Translations under genes and position numbers: made by a program | Notes under the pieces: generated by a model | What the model was told of the DNA's origin: nothing | Seen by the model: the letters and a program-made list of their open reading frames with translations, nothing else | Databases searched by the model: none | In this document: positions 35,674-45,924 of the stretch, in pieces | Numbering within the stretch: the first letter of the stretch is position 1 | Layout of the letters: each line of letters begins with the position of its first letter | Assembly (NCBI GenBank): GCA_004009845.1 | Contig: RMBW01000081.1 | Span: forward strand, 78,267-142,266 | Direction: 5' to 3' | DNA length: 64,000 bases | DNA from: Davidsoniella eucalypti | Taxonomy: Eukaryota; Ascomycota; Sordariomycetes; Microascales; Ceratocystidaceae

Positions 35674-37083
35674 ATGGCTTCTTCACCACCTACAAATGAG
35701 CAATCCAATGCTCTTGTGCGAAAGCGCGAAGTCGACATGCAGCTGATGGCACCACCACCGCCACCCGCGAAGAAAACGAAGCGACCAAAGGAGGTTCTTG
35801 ACGAAGAAAGCTACACCGAGGGCTTATCGCAGATTATAATGCGTGACTTCTTCCCTGGCCTCCAAGAATCCAAGCTCCAAAGCGAATATCTAGACGCCCT
35901 AGAGACAAAGAACAATGCCTTAATATCAACCGCTACCCATAACCTTCTCTCGAATACACCCACCCGAAATAATACATATCCAAATACCCCCGTCTCCCAA
36001 AGAACATTTGTCAAGAGCGAAACGCCATCTACCGTCATGGGTACACCCGGATCGGTTGTCTCTAGTATTGCGCCAAGTATCGGACCTACGCCAAAGGCCA
36101 GAGTCAACACTGCGATGCGCCTTGATAAATTCCAGGCTACATATACAAGCGAAGATAATGAGAGTTTCTACAAACTTACGGACAAGCAAAACCAAAAACG
36201 AATGGAGAAGAACACCTGGCTGTGGAATAGCAACAAGTTCGATTCAAAGCAGCTGATCAAACAACGAGTGGTTGAAGGCAAGCTACTCGAAGAGGGGACG
36301 CTTTACGACGACGGCTATATGAAGAAAGATCGCCTTGCAATAAAAGGACCCGACGATAATCGTCCTTCTCAGCCCGACACATGGAAATGGAAACCAAAGA
36401 ACGAACTCATGTTTACTCCAGATGGAGTCGAAAATCGCTTAGACACCGTTTCGCAGGTCGCCGAGGCCACGTCTGCAAGTGCTCCAAAATCCATTCTGTA
36501 TCAAAACACTAGAGCACCTGTACAGATAGAAGCCTCAAGACCATCACGGCCGTCGTCACCGACTCTTTCGGCTGTCAGAGAAGCTCTTTCTGGAAATATT
36601 CGGCCTGAATATCGTAACCACAGAGAAGCCGGTAGCACAATCACAGGCGGAGAGACTCCTCGAATCAACGGTTATGCTTTCGTAGATGATGAAGACGATG
36701 ACTGTGAAGATGATGGCCCATCACTGCCAGTGGTAGATCTTGGCCTGGGAGACGCCACTCCTAGTCCATTCAGGCTCCAAGAGCGTGGTAAAAAGGAAGA
36801 GCTACTGCATCGTATGGTCGATAGAATCAACAAATCGCACCAAGAGGCATCACGAAATGGATTCACAGGTCGTGTAGAATATACGCCATCCCGTCACGGT
36901 CATACAAATTCACGAGTTAATGCAGGAAACTTGACGCCAGCTGCGGCAAGATTACTCGGCAAAATAGAGTCAGGAAAGACGCCAAGTCGCAGTTCAATAT
37001 CATCTACGGCTTCGTCTTTTGCTCCGTCGACGCCCATGGCGATGCGAGGCTCTCTCATAAGAAAAACACCCAAAAAGCACTAG
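35674..37083 (+). CDS. BIS1: ESS-2/DGCR14/Bis1 nuclear protein, spliceosome-associated
   Basis: Single exon, 469 aa. The Es2 domain begins near residue 40: PKEVLDEESYTEGLSQIIMRDFFPGL, then KLQSEYLDALE, then FQATYTSEDNESFYKL, the block DNESF being a family hallmark. A Pro run (about 25-33) precedes a basic nuclear-targeting-like KKTKRPK. The middle part, LMFTPDGVE, and the C-terminal motif TPAAARLLGK are also conserved in ES2 proteins. Homologues associate with the activated spliceosome (C complex) in animals and with stress survival (Bis1) in fission yeast. C-terminal tail is Ser/Thr-rich and basic. Confidence 0.9.
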   Translation: MASSPPTNEQSNALVRKREVDMQLMAPPPPPAKKTKRPKEVLDEESYTEGLSQIIMRDFFPGLQESKLQSEYLDALETKNNALISTATHNLLSNTPTRNNTYPNTPVSQRTFVKSETPSTVMGTPGSVVSSIAPSIGPTPKARVNTAMRLDKFQATYTSEDNESFYKLTDKQNQKRMEKNTWLWNSNKFDSKQLIKQRVVEGKLLEEGTLYDDGYMKKDRLAIKGPDDNRPSQPDTWKWKPKNELMFTPDGVENRLDTVSQVAEATSASAPKSILYQNTRAPVQIEASRPSRPSSPTLSAVREALSGNIRPEYRNHREAGSTITGGETPRINGYAFVDDEDDDCEDDGPSLPVVDLGLGDATPSPFRLQERGKKEELLHRMVDRINKSHQEASRNGFTGRVEYTPSRHGHTNSRVNAGNLTPAAARLLGKIESGKTPSRSSISSTASSFAPSTPMAMRGSLIRKTPKKH

Positions 37084-37459
37084 GTCTAGGGCATCATATT
37101 GTTCTATAACAGGCAAAGTCTAACGATTCACATGATCACCCTAGAATATACCTCGAATAAAGTTTGTTATTCCATGCATAATTAATTGCAGTTCAATATC
37201 ACATGTTTGAAAATTATAGGACGTTCGTTGTGTTGGCTTTCTTTTTGTCTATTATTATTTCTGGCCCACTTGACAACGGCAACGCATTAGCGGGGCTATG
37301 CAAGTAAAGAATCACTTTTGCACAAGCTTTAGCTAAGCAAGAGCTCCCGACTCGGCGATTTGCTGTAATTAAGATTCGGAACTTGTATAATTTGTTTATC
37401 TTTCAGACAGCGCATACATAAACTGTATTCGGCGAGCTGACCGATATCTTTACGCCAAG
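37084..37459. other. Short intergenic region ESS2 to COQ8
   Basis: 376 bp in tandem orientation. It must contain the ESS2 3' end and the COQ8 promoter. No gene or clear site seen. Confidence 0.5.
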
Positions 37460-39682
37460 ATGAGACTGGCAGATTTCCTCGTCGATTTAGCGTCCGTGGC
37501 CTCGGCGTCTAAATCCATTGCTACCAAACATGTCGGTCTAAGAGCGCGCCAGATTGAACGTTATGGCCAGACATCGAGCATCGTTGCTGGCTTGCGCAAG
37601 AAGGCCGCTGAAGCCTCTCAGAATGCCCGGACCACAGAAGGGGAAACAGAAGTAGCTGCCGATATCAAGACTCAGTCCGAAGAAGCATCTTCTAACGCCA
37701 AGCAAAATACAGAAGCCCCATCGCCTACTCAAGCACCTACACTAACGCCGGCTATTCCGTCAATGAAGTCTCCATTCAGTGCTGCTATTCCGACACATGG
37801 CGGGACTTTTGCAACAACTCAGGACCTCATTTCTCGTCTTCGTCGGGAAGAAAAGCTCAAATTCGGCTCTCAAGCGCCTATGCGCTTACCAAGATTAGAG
37901 CCTGTAACTGACGCCAGTTCCACACCACAAGATCCGGATCTGCCCCCGAATGTCAGTGTCAATGTTTTCAGAACGCGGAGAGGATCGGGCCTACTTGGAG
38001 GACGGGCTCGGTCGGGCTCGTCGATTGTCAGCGGAGGTCCCCGGAAGCCTCACCCACTAGCCGGAAACAGACTACCGAGCAAACCACTTGAGACAAAAGC
38101 CCCAGAGATCACTACCCTTAAAGCTTCAAGTACTGAACCCAAGTCGGAAGTTGTCATACAAGATACCCAGCCAGAGCCAAGCGTTCAAAGCAGTCCCTTG
38201 GAGACCAAGCCTGAACCTATCACAACTATTATACCAGAGCCTCCGACGGCAAGCGAAACGCCACAACAACCACCTTCAGAGCCTATCATGAGTGAGCCTC
38301 AAATCAACCCTATCCTTCAAAAGTCGCACGATCTACGCGAGTCCAGGGTTCCGTCTACTCGCATCGGCCGTCTCTGGAACTACAGTGGTCTAGCCGCCGG
38401 TATGCTTGGTGGTGCCATTGGAGAAAGTTTCAGCCGTGTCGTTGGCGGAGGCAGCAGTGACGGATCTCTACTTCTCACACCCGGCAACATGGAACGTTTA
38501 GTTGGAAAGCTCTCTCGGATGCGTGGTGCAGCCTTGAAGATTGGCCAAATGTTGAGTTTCCAGGACACCAAGATGCTACCTCCTCAACTTCAAGTAGTAT
38601 TACAGAGAGTCCAGGACAGAGCCGATTACATGCCAACATGGCAGCGGGACAAGGTTCTTGTCGCCAACCTGGGAAGTGAATGGCGCGATCTCTTTGCAGA
38701 GTTCGACGAGAAGCCTATCGCTGCGGCATCTATCGGCCAAGTTCACCGAGCAGTGCTTAAAGACGGCGCCAAGGTTGCCGTCAAGATCCAATTTCCCGGT
38801 GTGGCAGACTCTATCAACTCGGATTTAGACAATCTCTCAATGCTTCTCACGGCCACTAAGCTACTGCCCAAAGGCCTGTACCTTGATAAAAGCATCGCCA
38901 ATGCTCGACTTGAGCTTGGTTGGGAATGTGACTATGCACGTGAAGCCCAGTGTGCTATCCGGTATCGTGAGCTTCTTGGCGACCAAGATGACATCTTTAT
39001 CATCCCCAAGGTCTATCCAGAGGCTTCTGACAAGCAGGTCTTGACTATGGATTGGATGGACGGTACCGCTGTCACGAGAATACAGTACTTGACACAAGAG
39101 CAGCGGGACTGGATCGGCACACAGATCATGAAGTTGTGTCTTCGGGAAATCACAGAGTTCGAGTTCATGCAGACCGATCCCAACTGGACCAATTTCCTGT
39201 ACAATGACGTCCAGCAGAAGCTCGAGCTATTAGACTTTGGCGCATCGAGGGAATTTGACGCCTCTTTCGTCGACACTTACTGCGAACTGTTGCATTCTGC
39301 AGCTCAAGGAGATCGTACCAAGGTCGCCAAGCTGTCGCTAGATCTCGGTTACCTCACAGGCCACGAGAGCAAGGCTATGCTAGACGCACACATCAACTCG
39401 ATCCTAACCCTAGCCGAGCCTTTTCTAGGATCGGCTCCTGATGTCTATGACTTCCAGGGCCAGACCATCACTGAACGAGTCAAGAGCTATATTCCCGTTA
39501 TGCTACGTGAACGGTTAACGCCGCCGCCTGAAGAGACGTACTCGCTCCATCGCAAGCTAAGCGGTGCTTTCTTGCTGTGCGCTAAACTAGGCAGTAAAGT
39601 CCCGTGCAAGGAGATGTTCCAGAACTGTGTTTCTAAGAGAGTTGAGCTGCGCAGACTCAACACTGCGGACAAGGCCGTATAG
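37460..39682 (+). CDS. COQ8: Mitochondrial ADCK/UbiB atypical kinase Coq8 (Abc1)
   Basis: Single exon, 740 aa. UbiB signatures are all visible: the KxGQ motif KIGQ (360-363) that covers the active site, the alanine-rich loop AAASIGQVHRA in place of a glycine-rich loop (about 420-430), VAVKIQFPG (Lys442), ECDYAREA, the catalytic-loop QTDPNWTNFLYN (Asp573, Asn578) and the metal-binding DFG (Asp592). Coq8 is an ATPase of the inner mitochondrial membrane supporting assembly of the coenzyme Q biosynthetic complex. The N-terminal 280 residues are an unusually long Pro/Ser/Thr/Glu-rich, probably disordered extension behind a short basic start. Yeast Coq8 is 501 aa, so the extension accounts for the extra length. 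Convergent with RRP36. Confidence 0.95.
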   Translation: MRLADFLVDLASVASASKSIATKHVGLRARQIERYGQTSSIVAGLRKKAAEASQNARTTEGETEVAADIKTQSEEASSNAKQNTEAPSPTQAPTLTPAIPSMKSPFSAAIPTHGGTFATTQDLISRLRREEKLKFGSQAPMRLPRLEPVTDASSTPQDPDLPPNVSVNVFRTRRGSGLLGGRARSGSSIVSGGPRKPHPLAGNRLPSKPLETKAPEITTLKASSTEPKSEVVIQDTQPEPSVQSSPLETKPEPITTIIPEPPTASETPQQPPSEPIMSEPQINPILQKSHDLRESRVPSTRIGRLWNYSGLAAGMLGGAIGESFSRVVGGGSSDGSLLLTPGNMERLVGKLSRMRGAALKIGQMLSFQDTKMLPPQLQVVLQRVQDRADYMPTWQRDKVLVANLGSEWRDLFAEFDEKPIAAASIGQVHRAVLKDGAKVAVKIQFPGVADSINSDLDNLSMLLTATKLLPKGLYLDKSIANARLELGWECDYAREAQCAIRYRELLGDQDDIFIIPKVYPEASDKQVLTMDWMDGTAVTRIQYLTQEQRDWIGTQIMKLCLREITEFEFMQTDPNWTNFLYNDVQQKLELLDFGASREFDASFVDTYCELLHSAAQGDRTKVAKLSLDLGYLTGHESKAMLDAHINSILTLAEPFLGSAPDVYDFQGQTITERVKSYIPVMLRERLTPPPEETYSLHRKLSGAFLLCAKLGSKVPCKEMFQNCVSKRVELRRLNTADKAV

Positions 39683-39846
39683 ACCAGGCTCTATAGCAAT
39701 TTTTTATATACCTGTAATTTTAGACATACCCTAGCATAATCAATATGTACTACCACTACTTAAAAAGAAACTTTGAACGTGGCGATAGTGCCAACCATGG
39801 TATCTATATTAACGAATAACGCTGCATGTGTAAAGATCCCCAAACC

Positions 39847-40900
39847 CTAGTACCGTGCAGTACGCTGTTGTCTTGTACTACCGTCAACTCGGCCATCCAA
39901 AAACGACAGCTCCTTCTTTTCTTTGCCGGCAACCTTCTTGCGCTTACGAACAATCGCCTTGTCGACCTGTCTCTTGCTCATTCCCTCGAACTGGTTCACC
40001 AAGACCTGCTTCTTTAGCTCTGCCTGCTTCAGATAGTATGGCGTCTTGCCCTGGGCGACCAACTCCTTCTCCTTGCGCTTATGTTCATCGACGACAGCCT
40101 GTTGACGGTCTTTTCTCTCCTGTGTCTTGCGTTTGGATTCTAGTACTAAAAGTTCACGCTTAAGCTCAGCTTTTTCATCTTCATTCTTAGCTTTGCGTAC
40201 GCGGACCTTCAAGTCTGCGATTTCACTCGCGCGATAATCATCTAGGAACCCGTATGCCTTGCGGATCAACGTTTCGTTGACTTCACCTGCCAACGGATCG
40301 AAGCGGGGATCACGCGGCACTGGCTTTGTAGATTGACCGAAATCGCGCTTTCGGCTAACTTGTCGCTTCGATGACATCTCCTGGGGAGCATGTTTGCTAG
40401 ATCGTTTGCCGAAGTCGGGTTGTTTGCCGAGAGGTTTGCGGCCGGACTTGGTCTCAGTTGTGGAAGGGGTGGAGGTTGTGAAGGCGGTGGAGTCGGATGA
40501 GGTACCGGAGGCGCGTTCGGCCTTGCGCTTTTCTTTGCGCTTGGTTTTGTTGATGGCTGCTTGGGCTTTAGCGAGATCGCCGAATGAGATGCTGGCTAGG
40601 CTGGCGACACCATCTTGTGCTTGTGATGCGAGCTGTTGAAGGTTAGAGTTTGCGCTTGTGTCTGTCGATCACTGCTTTGCTTGATAGAGCACTCACATCG
40701 GCGTCTGAGTCATATTCTTCTTCGTCATCAGATTCTTGCTCTTGTTCTTGATCATCGTCGCTGGCCTCGTCGTCGTTGTCGATGGCCTGTTGTTCAGAGG
40801 GTGCATAACTAGAGTCGCCATCGGACTCCTGTTCGTAGCGCGGCTTGACTCGTCTATTCGACGGCTGCTTGCTGACTGCTTTTCTCTTTCCAAGCGGCAT
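39847..40900 (-). CDS. RRP36: rRNA biogenesis protein Rrp36
   Basis: Two exons: 40697-40900 and 39847-40632; 329 aa. The DUF947 core is plain: SSKRQVSRKRDFG, RDPRFDPLAGEVN, AYGFLDDYR, then a long Arg/Lys/Glu coiled coil, and the C-terminal PYYLKQAELKKQVL, KAIVRKRKKVAGKEKK. The N-terminal third is acidic (Asp/Glu/Gln runs around residues 45-65). Rrp36 is a component of the 90S pre-ribosome needed for early cleavages at A0, A1 and A2 of pre-rRNA. The start was placed at MPLGKRKAV; an upstream in-frame ATG (40921) would add 7 residues. A perfect palindrome 121 bp upstream of the start is shared with PWP2, another 90S factor. Confidence 0.92.
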
Positions 40901-41239
40901 TTTGACAAAGATACAATGCACTTGTCAATCAATGAGATAATGGAATAGCCGGCTTCATTCTTCGACATAGCGTAGCGTTTGAACCCGACATTTTTCTACA
41001 AGGGTCCCAATCAACAAATTCTTATCGATAAGGACTAAATTTATGTCCCCACTAATCTTCGTTAAACCTGCCGAAAAAATAATCGCCGGGATGCTTTTCA
41101 TCTAATGACATCGGTCATAGTTGGGTTGACAAATCCGAACAGCCTGCTTGATATCCAAGCCTATCTTTTGCTTCCCACGTCGATATCAACATTGTTTGCT
41201 GCACATCAACACCCTATCACACACCTTTAATCTATACCT
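40901..41239. promoter_or_regulatory. Divergent promoter region of RRP36 and the NIF-type HAD gene
   Basis: 339 bp between the two starts, containing the CTTATCGATAAG palindrome at 41021-41032. Either gene could be its target; shared presence with PWP2 points to RRP36. Confidence 0.55.
41021..41032. promoter_or_regulatory. 12-bp palindrome CTTATCGATAAG upstream of RRP36
   Basis: Identical to the site at 8961-8972 upstream of PWP2 and at a similar distance from the start codon (121 versus 107 bp). The bases just upstream are also alike (CAAATT before this copy, AAATTTC before the other). Function inferred. Confidence 0.55.
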
Positions 41240-42298
41240 ATGCAAGCTCTCCGTTTAGCGTATCGTTGTGCCCCGCCGTCTCTGTCTTCTTCAGTGTCGG
41301 CGTGCCATACTCTGTCTATACGCTTCTTATCGAATAGCCGCGGCCGTGCTGTGAAAAGAGCACCAGAGACACCGAAACTCTCAGATGCAGAGCGTATCTC
41401 ATACAGAAGAAATTACGCCAAAGTTTCCAGTGTGCCCAAAATCAAAGGCAATATACAGAGCTTCAGAAAACCCTCCACGTGGAACACTGGATCCAGAAAC
41501 ATGAGTTCCAAACAGAGAGACGCCATCTTCCAAGCCAGGCTCAATTTCATTAAGGACCAGGGACGGCTATTTCAACAAGATCCAGAACAAAATGGATCGT
41601 CAAACGACAATGCCGAACAGTCGGCCGAGCGTCCATATGAAGTACCAAGCGCCGCATCCGGTGGTGTCCCCGAAGCCTCTGCAAAGTACATAGAACAAGC
41701 CAGCCTCCCACCCTCCGAACTTGCTGCTCCGCGTCGTATTCTAGTCGTGCTCGATCTCAACGGCACCCTCCTCCACCGTCCGAGCCGACGCAAACCCACA
41801 ACCTTTGTCGAGCGCCCCCACACGCGCCAGTTCTTGCGCTATCTAGTCAAGAACTTCAGCGTCGCCGTATGGTCCTCGGCAAAACCCGATAATGTGAGCA
41901 TCATGGTGACTCATCTCTTCAAGCCTTCCGAACGTCTCAAGCTAGTCGCTGTCTGGGGTCGTGATAAGTTTGGCTTGACGAAAAATGATTACGATTCTCG
42001 TGTTCAGGTCTATAAGCGTTTGGCTCTTCTCTGGAAAGATGAGATTGTTCAGTCACGTTACCCGCTTCCAGGCGGTGCCTGGGATCAGACTAATACGGTC
42101 TTAGTCGACGATTCTCTAGAGAAGGCTCGTAGTGAGCCATTCAACTTGATACAGATTCCCGAGTTTGATGGCGCGAGGGAGGACACACATGTGCTGCCAC
42201 AAGTACATGACTACTTGAATGCTCTGTCCATCCAGGCTGATATCAGTCAATACATTAACAAAACTCCATTCAAGAGAGATGCAAACTTTGTTTTATAG
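41240..42298 (+). CDS. NIF/FCP1-type HAD family protein, probably mitochondrial
   Basis: Single exon, 352 aa. The N-terminal 40 residues are basic and Ser-rich without acids (MQALRLAYRCAPPSLSSSVS), fitting a mitochondrial presequence. The HAD domain begins with VLDLNGTLLHR (Asp172) and continues with RPHTRQFLRYLVKNFSVAVWSSA (motif II Ser/Thr) and NTVLVDDSLEKA (motif III/IV acidic pair). In FCP1/SCP phosphatases the first motif is DxDGT; here the second Asp is Asn (DLNGT). It is seen in a fungal subgroup of this family and may alter or abolish hydrolysis. Relationship to Tim50-like proteins is possible, but no transmembrane segment is evident, so I do not call it Tim50. Convergent with eEF1B-gamma. 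Confidence 0.8.
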   Translation: MQALRLAYRCAPPSLSSSVSACHTLSIRFLSNSRGRAVKRAPETPKLSDAERISYRRNYAKVSSVPKIKGNIQSFRKPSTWNTGSRNMSSKQRDAIFQARLNFIKDQGRLFQQDPEQNGSSNDNAEQSAERPYEVPSAASGGVPEASAKYIEQASLPPSELAAPRRILVVLDLNGTLLHRPSRRKPTTFVERPHTRQFLRYLVKNFSVAVWSSAKPDNVSIMVTHLFKPSERLKLVAVWGRDKFGLTKNDYDSRVQVYKRLALLWKDEIVQSRYPLPGGAWDQTNTVLVDDSLEKARSEPFNLIQIPEFDGAREDTHVLPQVHDYLNALSIQADISQYINKTPFKRDANFVL

Positions 42299-42806
42299 AT
42301 TGTCAACACTAATTTCTACCTAATACCTATGGGGTTGGTTAGTTATAAACACCACAATAGACATACTTTTATAACTGGAATTCAAACTCTATTCAAGGTT
42401 ATTGCACTTGCATACTACACACTCATTAACTAGAGACTCATATACATCAACACACGGATAAACATACCCGTAACGTGCCAAGAAACTAATGAAATTGTGG
42501 TGAAAGGGACTGTCGGCCCTGTTGTGCTCGTTATTATGATTAGCAGACAGCTAGATCGCCTCCCTACCAGCAAAAATCTCAACTTGAATAACTAAACTAT
42601 TCCCAAGGTTAATTATTCCCAAGGTTACCTATTCGTACTACGGCCATATTGTTTCATCCACTGCTTTGCCGAGCATTTCCCTAGCCCTATGTTACTCATG
42701 AAATGTATGTCCTCATTTTTCGACTATTATCAGCGTCAATATTTTTGTGATCTTTGTTCAAATTTTTTTTCATTCGTTGTTGGTCAGTAAAAGACTATGG
42801 CGTCGC
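42299..42806. repeat. 3' intergenic region with a 14-bp tandem direct repeat
   Basis: 508 bp between convergent genes. TATTCCCAAGGTTA occurs at 42598-42611 and again at 42614-42627, a local duplication with period 16. No gene is seen. Confidence 0.6.
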
Positions 42807-44438
42807 TTATTTGAAGACCTTGCCGGAGGCATGAGCGTACTCCTTGCCATCGACGGTAGTGGGCTTATCCCACGACCACTGAGCATCAACGAAGGCCTTG
42901 TCAGCCTCGTTGGTGGGGTCGAGCTTGGTGAACTCGTACGACTCGTAGTCGGGAGCGACGTCGAAGACGGGCAGGTAGTCATCACCACGGATGACGAAAG
43001 CACCTTGAATGACAGAAGCGTTGTTCTCGCCGTAGACAGAAGCGGAACCGAAAAGGTACTTGCGAGAGCCCTCCAGACGGTTGTTGAAGCCACCAATCAG
43101 GTTGTTGGACATGAAGGTGAGGGTAAGCTCATCGTTGTACTTGTACTGAACCTTCCAGATGGTGTACTCGTTGAAGGGAACGGTCTTCCAGAAGTACTCC
43201 ATAGCAGCGGGGGTCTCGTTGTTGGAGTAGAAACGCTTCCACTCGTCCAGGGGGTAAGAGGCACGGGGAAGAGCCTCGAGGGGGTGCTTGGGCTTGGGGG
43301 CCTCAGCGGGCTCCTCAGCGGCGGGGGCAGCAGGGGCAGCAGCCTTCTTCTCCTTCTTGGGAGCATCAGCCTTCTTGGGGGCGACGTTGGTCAGCTTAGG
43401 AGTCTCGAGAGGCTCCAGAGGGGCAGCGACAGCCGAGTAGATGGGCTGGGCAGTGATGGTAGCGAACCAGCGCGAGGTAGCGGGGTACTCAGCGCGGAAC
43501 TTGGCATCGAAGAAGTACTCGAAACCGCGAGAGATCAGACCAGCAGAGAACAGATCAGCCAGGGTAATGCGCTCACCAACCAGGAAGGTGTTGTTGACCA
43601 GGTGGTCCTCAATGACCTTGACGATCTTCAGAGTTTGAGCAGCAGCGTCATCAATGTTCTTCTTGTTGTAAGGCTCCTTGCCCAGCAGAGGTAGGAACCA
43701 GCGGCCCAGTGTGGGAAGGACCTCAGAGTTGAAGTAGGACATCCACTTCAGGATGGAAGCGTAGCTAAGGAATGACATGTAAGAAACGTGTACGACAGTA
43801 TAGGATACGAAATAGCGAACTTACTCCTGCTTGGTCTTACCCAGAAGGGTGGTCTTCTCGTTCTGAGAAGCGACTATTGACTTGTTAGCTCAGTGTCACA
43901 CTGTGATTGCGTGTTGAGACATCATGACAAGATATTGCACAACCAGCTTGGTGTGTAATAACAAATAAAATTGAGCAACAATGATCAGAATAGTGAATAT
44001 CCGCACGAATACCTCGGACAGGGATAACTGAATATAAAATTCATTCGTTCATCATGTTGGTGTTGCTGCTCAACCCCTCTTATCTGGTGGACAATGGAGG
44101 GTTATAGCGGGGTAGCGGAGGTCGACTCAAAGACTTACTGTAGACGGCAATGGCGATAGCCTCAGACAGAGTGTATCCATCCTCGGTGATGAGGGCGGGG
44201 ATCTTGCCCAGACCGTGAGCAGTCAAGTGCTCAGCGGTAGGGTTGCCGGCCTCGGCCTCAACGACGGTGAGGTCGATGTTGTTGGCCTTGGCGACAGCCA
44301 GGATAGCAGTGGCACGGGGGTTGCCCTGAAGTCGAAAAACACGGGCATCGTCAGCAATCAAGCCGCAGAAAAGCACGAAATCCGATCAACGCGAGAGAAA
44401 TAACTCACAGCACGGGTGAAGAGCTTGCCGAAAGCCAT
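42807..44438 (-). CDS. TEF4: Translation elongation factor eEF1B gamma subunit
   Basis: Four exons: 44409-44438 (30 nt, MAFGKLFTRA), 44139-44325, 43825-43873 (49 nt), 42807-43764; 407 aa. A glutathione-S-transferase-like N half (thioredoxin-fold GNPRATAILAVAKAN, helical VGERITLADLFSAGL) is joined by a Lys/Ala/Pro linker (about 220-250) to the conserved EF1G domain (YPLDEWKRFYSNNET, WKVQYKYNDELTLTFMSNN, WSWDKPTTVDG). It anchors the eEF1B exchange complex that recharges eEF1A with GTP. Very strong C-ending codon preference marks high expression; this creates a 315-codon antisense frame over the gene, which I reject. Shares a 442-bp divergent region with the mitochondrial ribosomal protein gene. 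Yeast homologues are CAM1 and TEF4; the symbol is the family's. Confidence 0.95.
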
Positions 44439-44880
44439 TGTGACGACTGTTTACGACTCAACGGGTGAAAAAAAGGGTGGTATTTGGTGAGAATTCTCTG
44501 AAGAGCAGAAGAAGAAGAGGAGAAAAAGGAAGAGAAGAAAGAGGACTGAACGGCCTTTTTGGCTTCGATTCAGAATTTTTTTAAGGTGGAGTTCTGATGC
44601 TTTATTGCTGGGACATAGATAGCCCCGCTATTGGCAGGTGGCTGAACCCAATTAGAGACTGTGGCGAATCACGTGGTCGTACAAAGAGCAATGAGGCGTG
44701 AGGCTGACAAACAGCCGGGCCTGACGATGTTTTTTTTTGCTGAGCTAGCGGGCGCATCAGGAACTATCACGACCCTGCTAGTATAACGACCCCTCCGACG
44801 CCCACTCTGACACGCATTGCACCAACCCTGCACCCTCTGGCTCCTTCCCTGTCTATACGCTGAGGGTTCCTACTGTTGAA
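44439..44880. promoter_or_regulatory. Divergent promoter region of eEF1B-gamma and uS9m with an E-box
   Basis: 442 bp between start codons of two translation genes, cytosolic and mitochondrial. CACGTG lies at 44670-44675, about midway. The eEF1B-gamma side is purine-rich on the plus strand (44500-44550), i.e. a pyrimidine-rich leader for that gene, as is common for highly expressed fungal genes. Confidence 0.5.
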
Positions 44881-45924
44881 ATGAGGGCTTTCGGCTTTAG
44901 TGCCCGTCAGCTGCGCACCCTGCGCCCGTCTATCCCGGTGCAGCCCGGAACGGCCGTCCCCGCCGCGATCCGGCTGTACTCGAGCGCTACTCAGACATCA
45001 CCCACAACTTCCGGAACTGGCGAGACCCGCACTCGCGGTCGTCAGCGGCTGATTGTGCCAGATCTCGACAACTATGGCAAGCCTAAGATCCAGGCCGCCG
45101 AACCCTTGCCGCTCGAGGAAATCCGGTACGCTCGTATGGTGCCTGCGTCCCCTGGTTATTTCTCTCGTCACCCATTCTTTTCCGAGGGCTTGGTCGAGCT
45201 GCAGACTCTCAAAACCCGGTATCAAGATCTGCCTAGAATAACAGCCACTGATAAGCTGCTTGTGCAATGGAGAACTCTGGAGGACCATATCACTGTTACC
45301 CAAGAGCCTATCCGTGCTGTAGAGTACAAGCAGGCCATCGACATCTGTGAGGAGCTTATGCTTATCCATCCCGCAGTTATTCCACAAGAGGTCTCACTTG
45401 TGTTAGGCAAGTGGAAGGCCGAGGTTACTGAATCGATTGAGTACAGACGGCCACATAACATCGATCAGATGGGCCGGTCACTAGGTGTTGGCAAGAGAAA
45501 GTCTTCAACTGCTCGCGCATGGATTGTTGAGGGGACTGGGGAGGTGATCATCAATGGCAAGCCCATCATCGAGGCTTTCGGTCGCATCCATGATCGTGAG
45601 AGTGCTCTGTGGTCTCTTCATGCCACAAAGCGTATGGACAAGTACAATGTGTTTGCCATTGTCCAGGGTGGTGGTACCACTGGACAAGCCGAGTCTCTTG
45701 CCCTAGCAGTTTCCAGAGGCTTGCTTGGCCATGAGCCAGCACTGAAGGCTGCTCTAAGAACAGGTATGTGCAATTCCTTGAAAAACATCATCATCGTATG
45801 TTGCTCTAGTTACTGACTATGTATCATTTTAGCTGGCTGTGTTACCCAGGATTCTCGCAAAGTCGAAAGAAAGAAGCACGGCCACGTCAAGGCCAGAAAG
45901 ATGCCTGCCTGGGTCAAGCGTTAA
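44881..45924 (+). CDS. MRPS9: Mitochondrial small-subunit ribosomal protein uS9m
   Basis: Two exons: 44881-45763 and 45833-45924; 324 aa. Residues 1-40 form a mitochondrial presequence (MRAFGFSARQLRTLRPSIPV). The uS9 fold occupies about 198-324: GVGKRKSSTARAWIVEGTG, INGKPIIEAFGR, GGTTGQAESLALAVSRGLL, and after the intron AGCVTQDSRKVERKKHGH and the universal basic end KARKMPAWVKR, whose terminal Lys-Arg contacts the P-site tRNA in ribosomes. The middle region (75-195) is the mitochondria-specific extension. The splice is needed to reach the conserved C-terminus; reading through the donor gives an early stop. Confidence 0.94.

Noticed and set aside
42747..43694. 315-codon plus-strand open frame
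   Set aside because: Exact antisense of the eEF1B-gamma exon; arises from the strong C-ending codon bias of that gene. Product is a low-complexity Leu/Val/Gly string.
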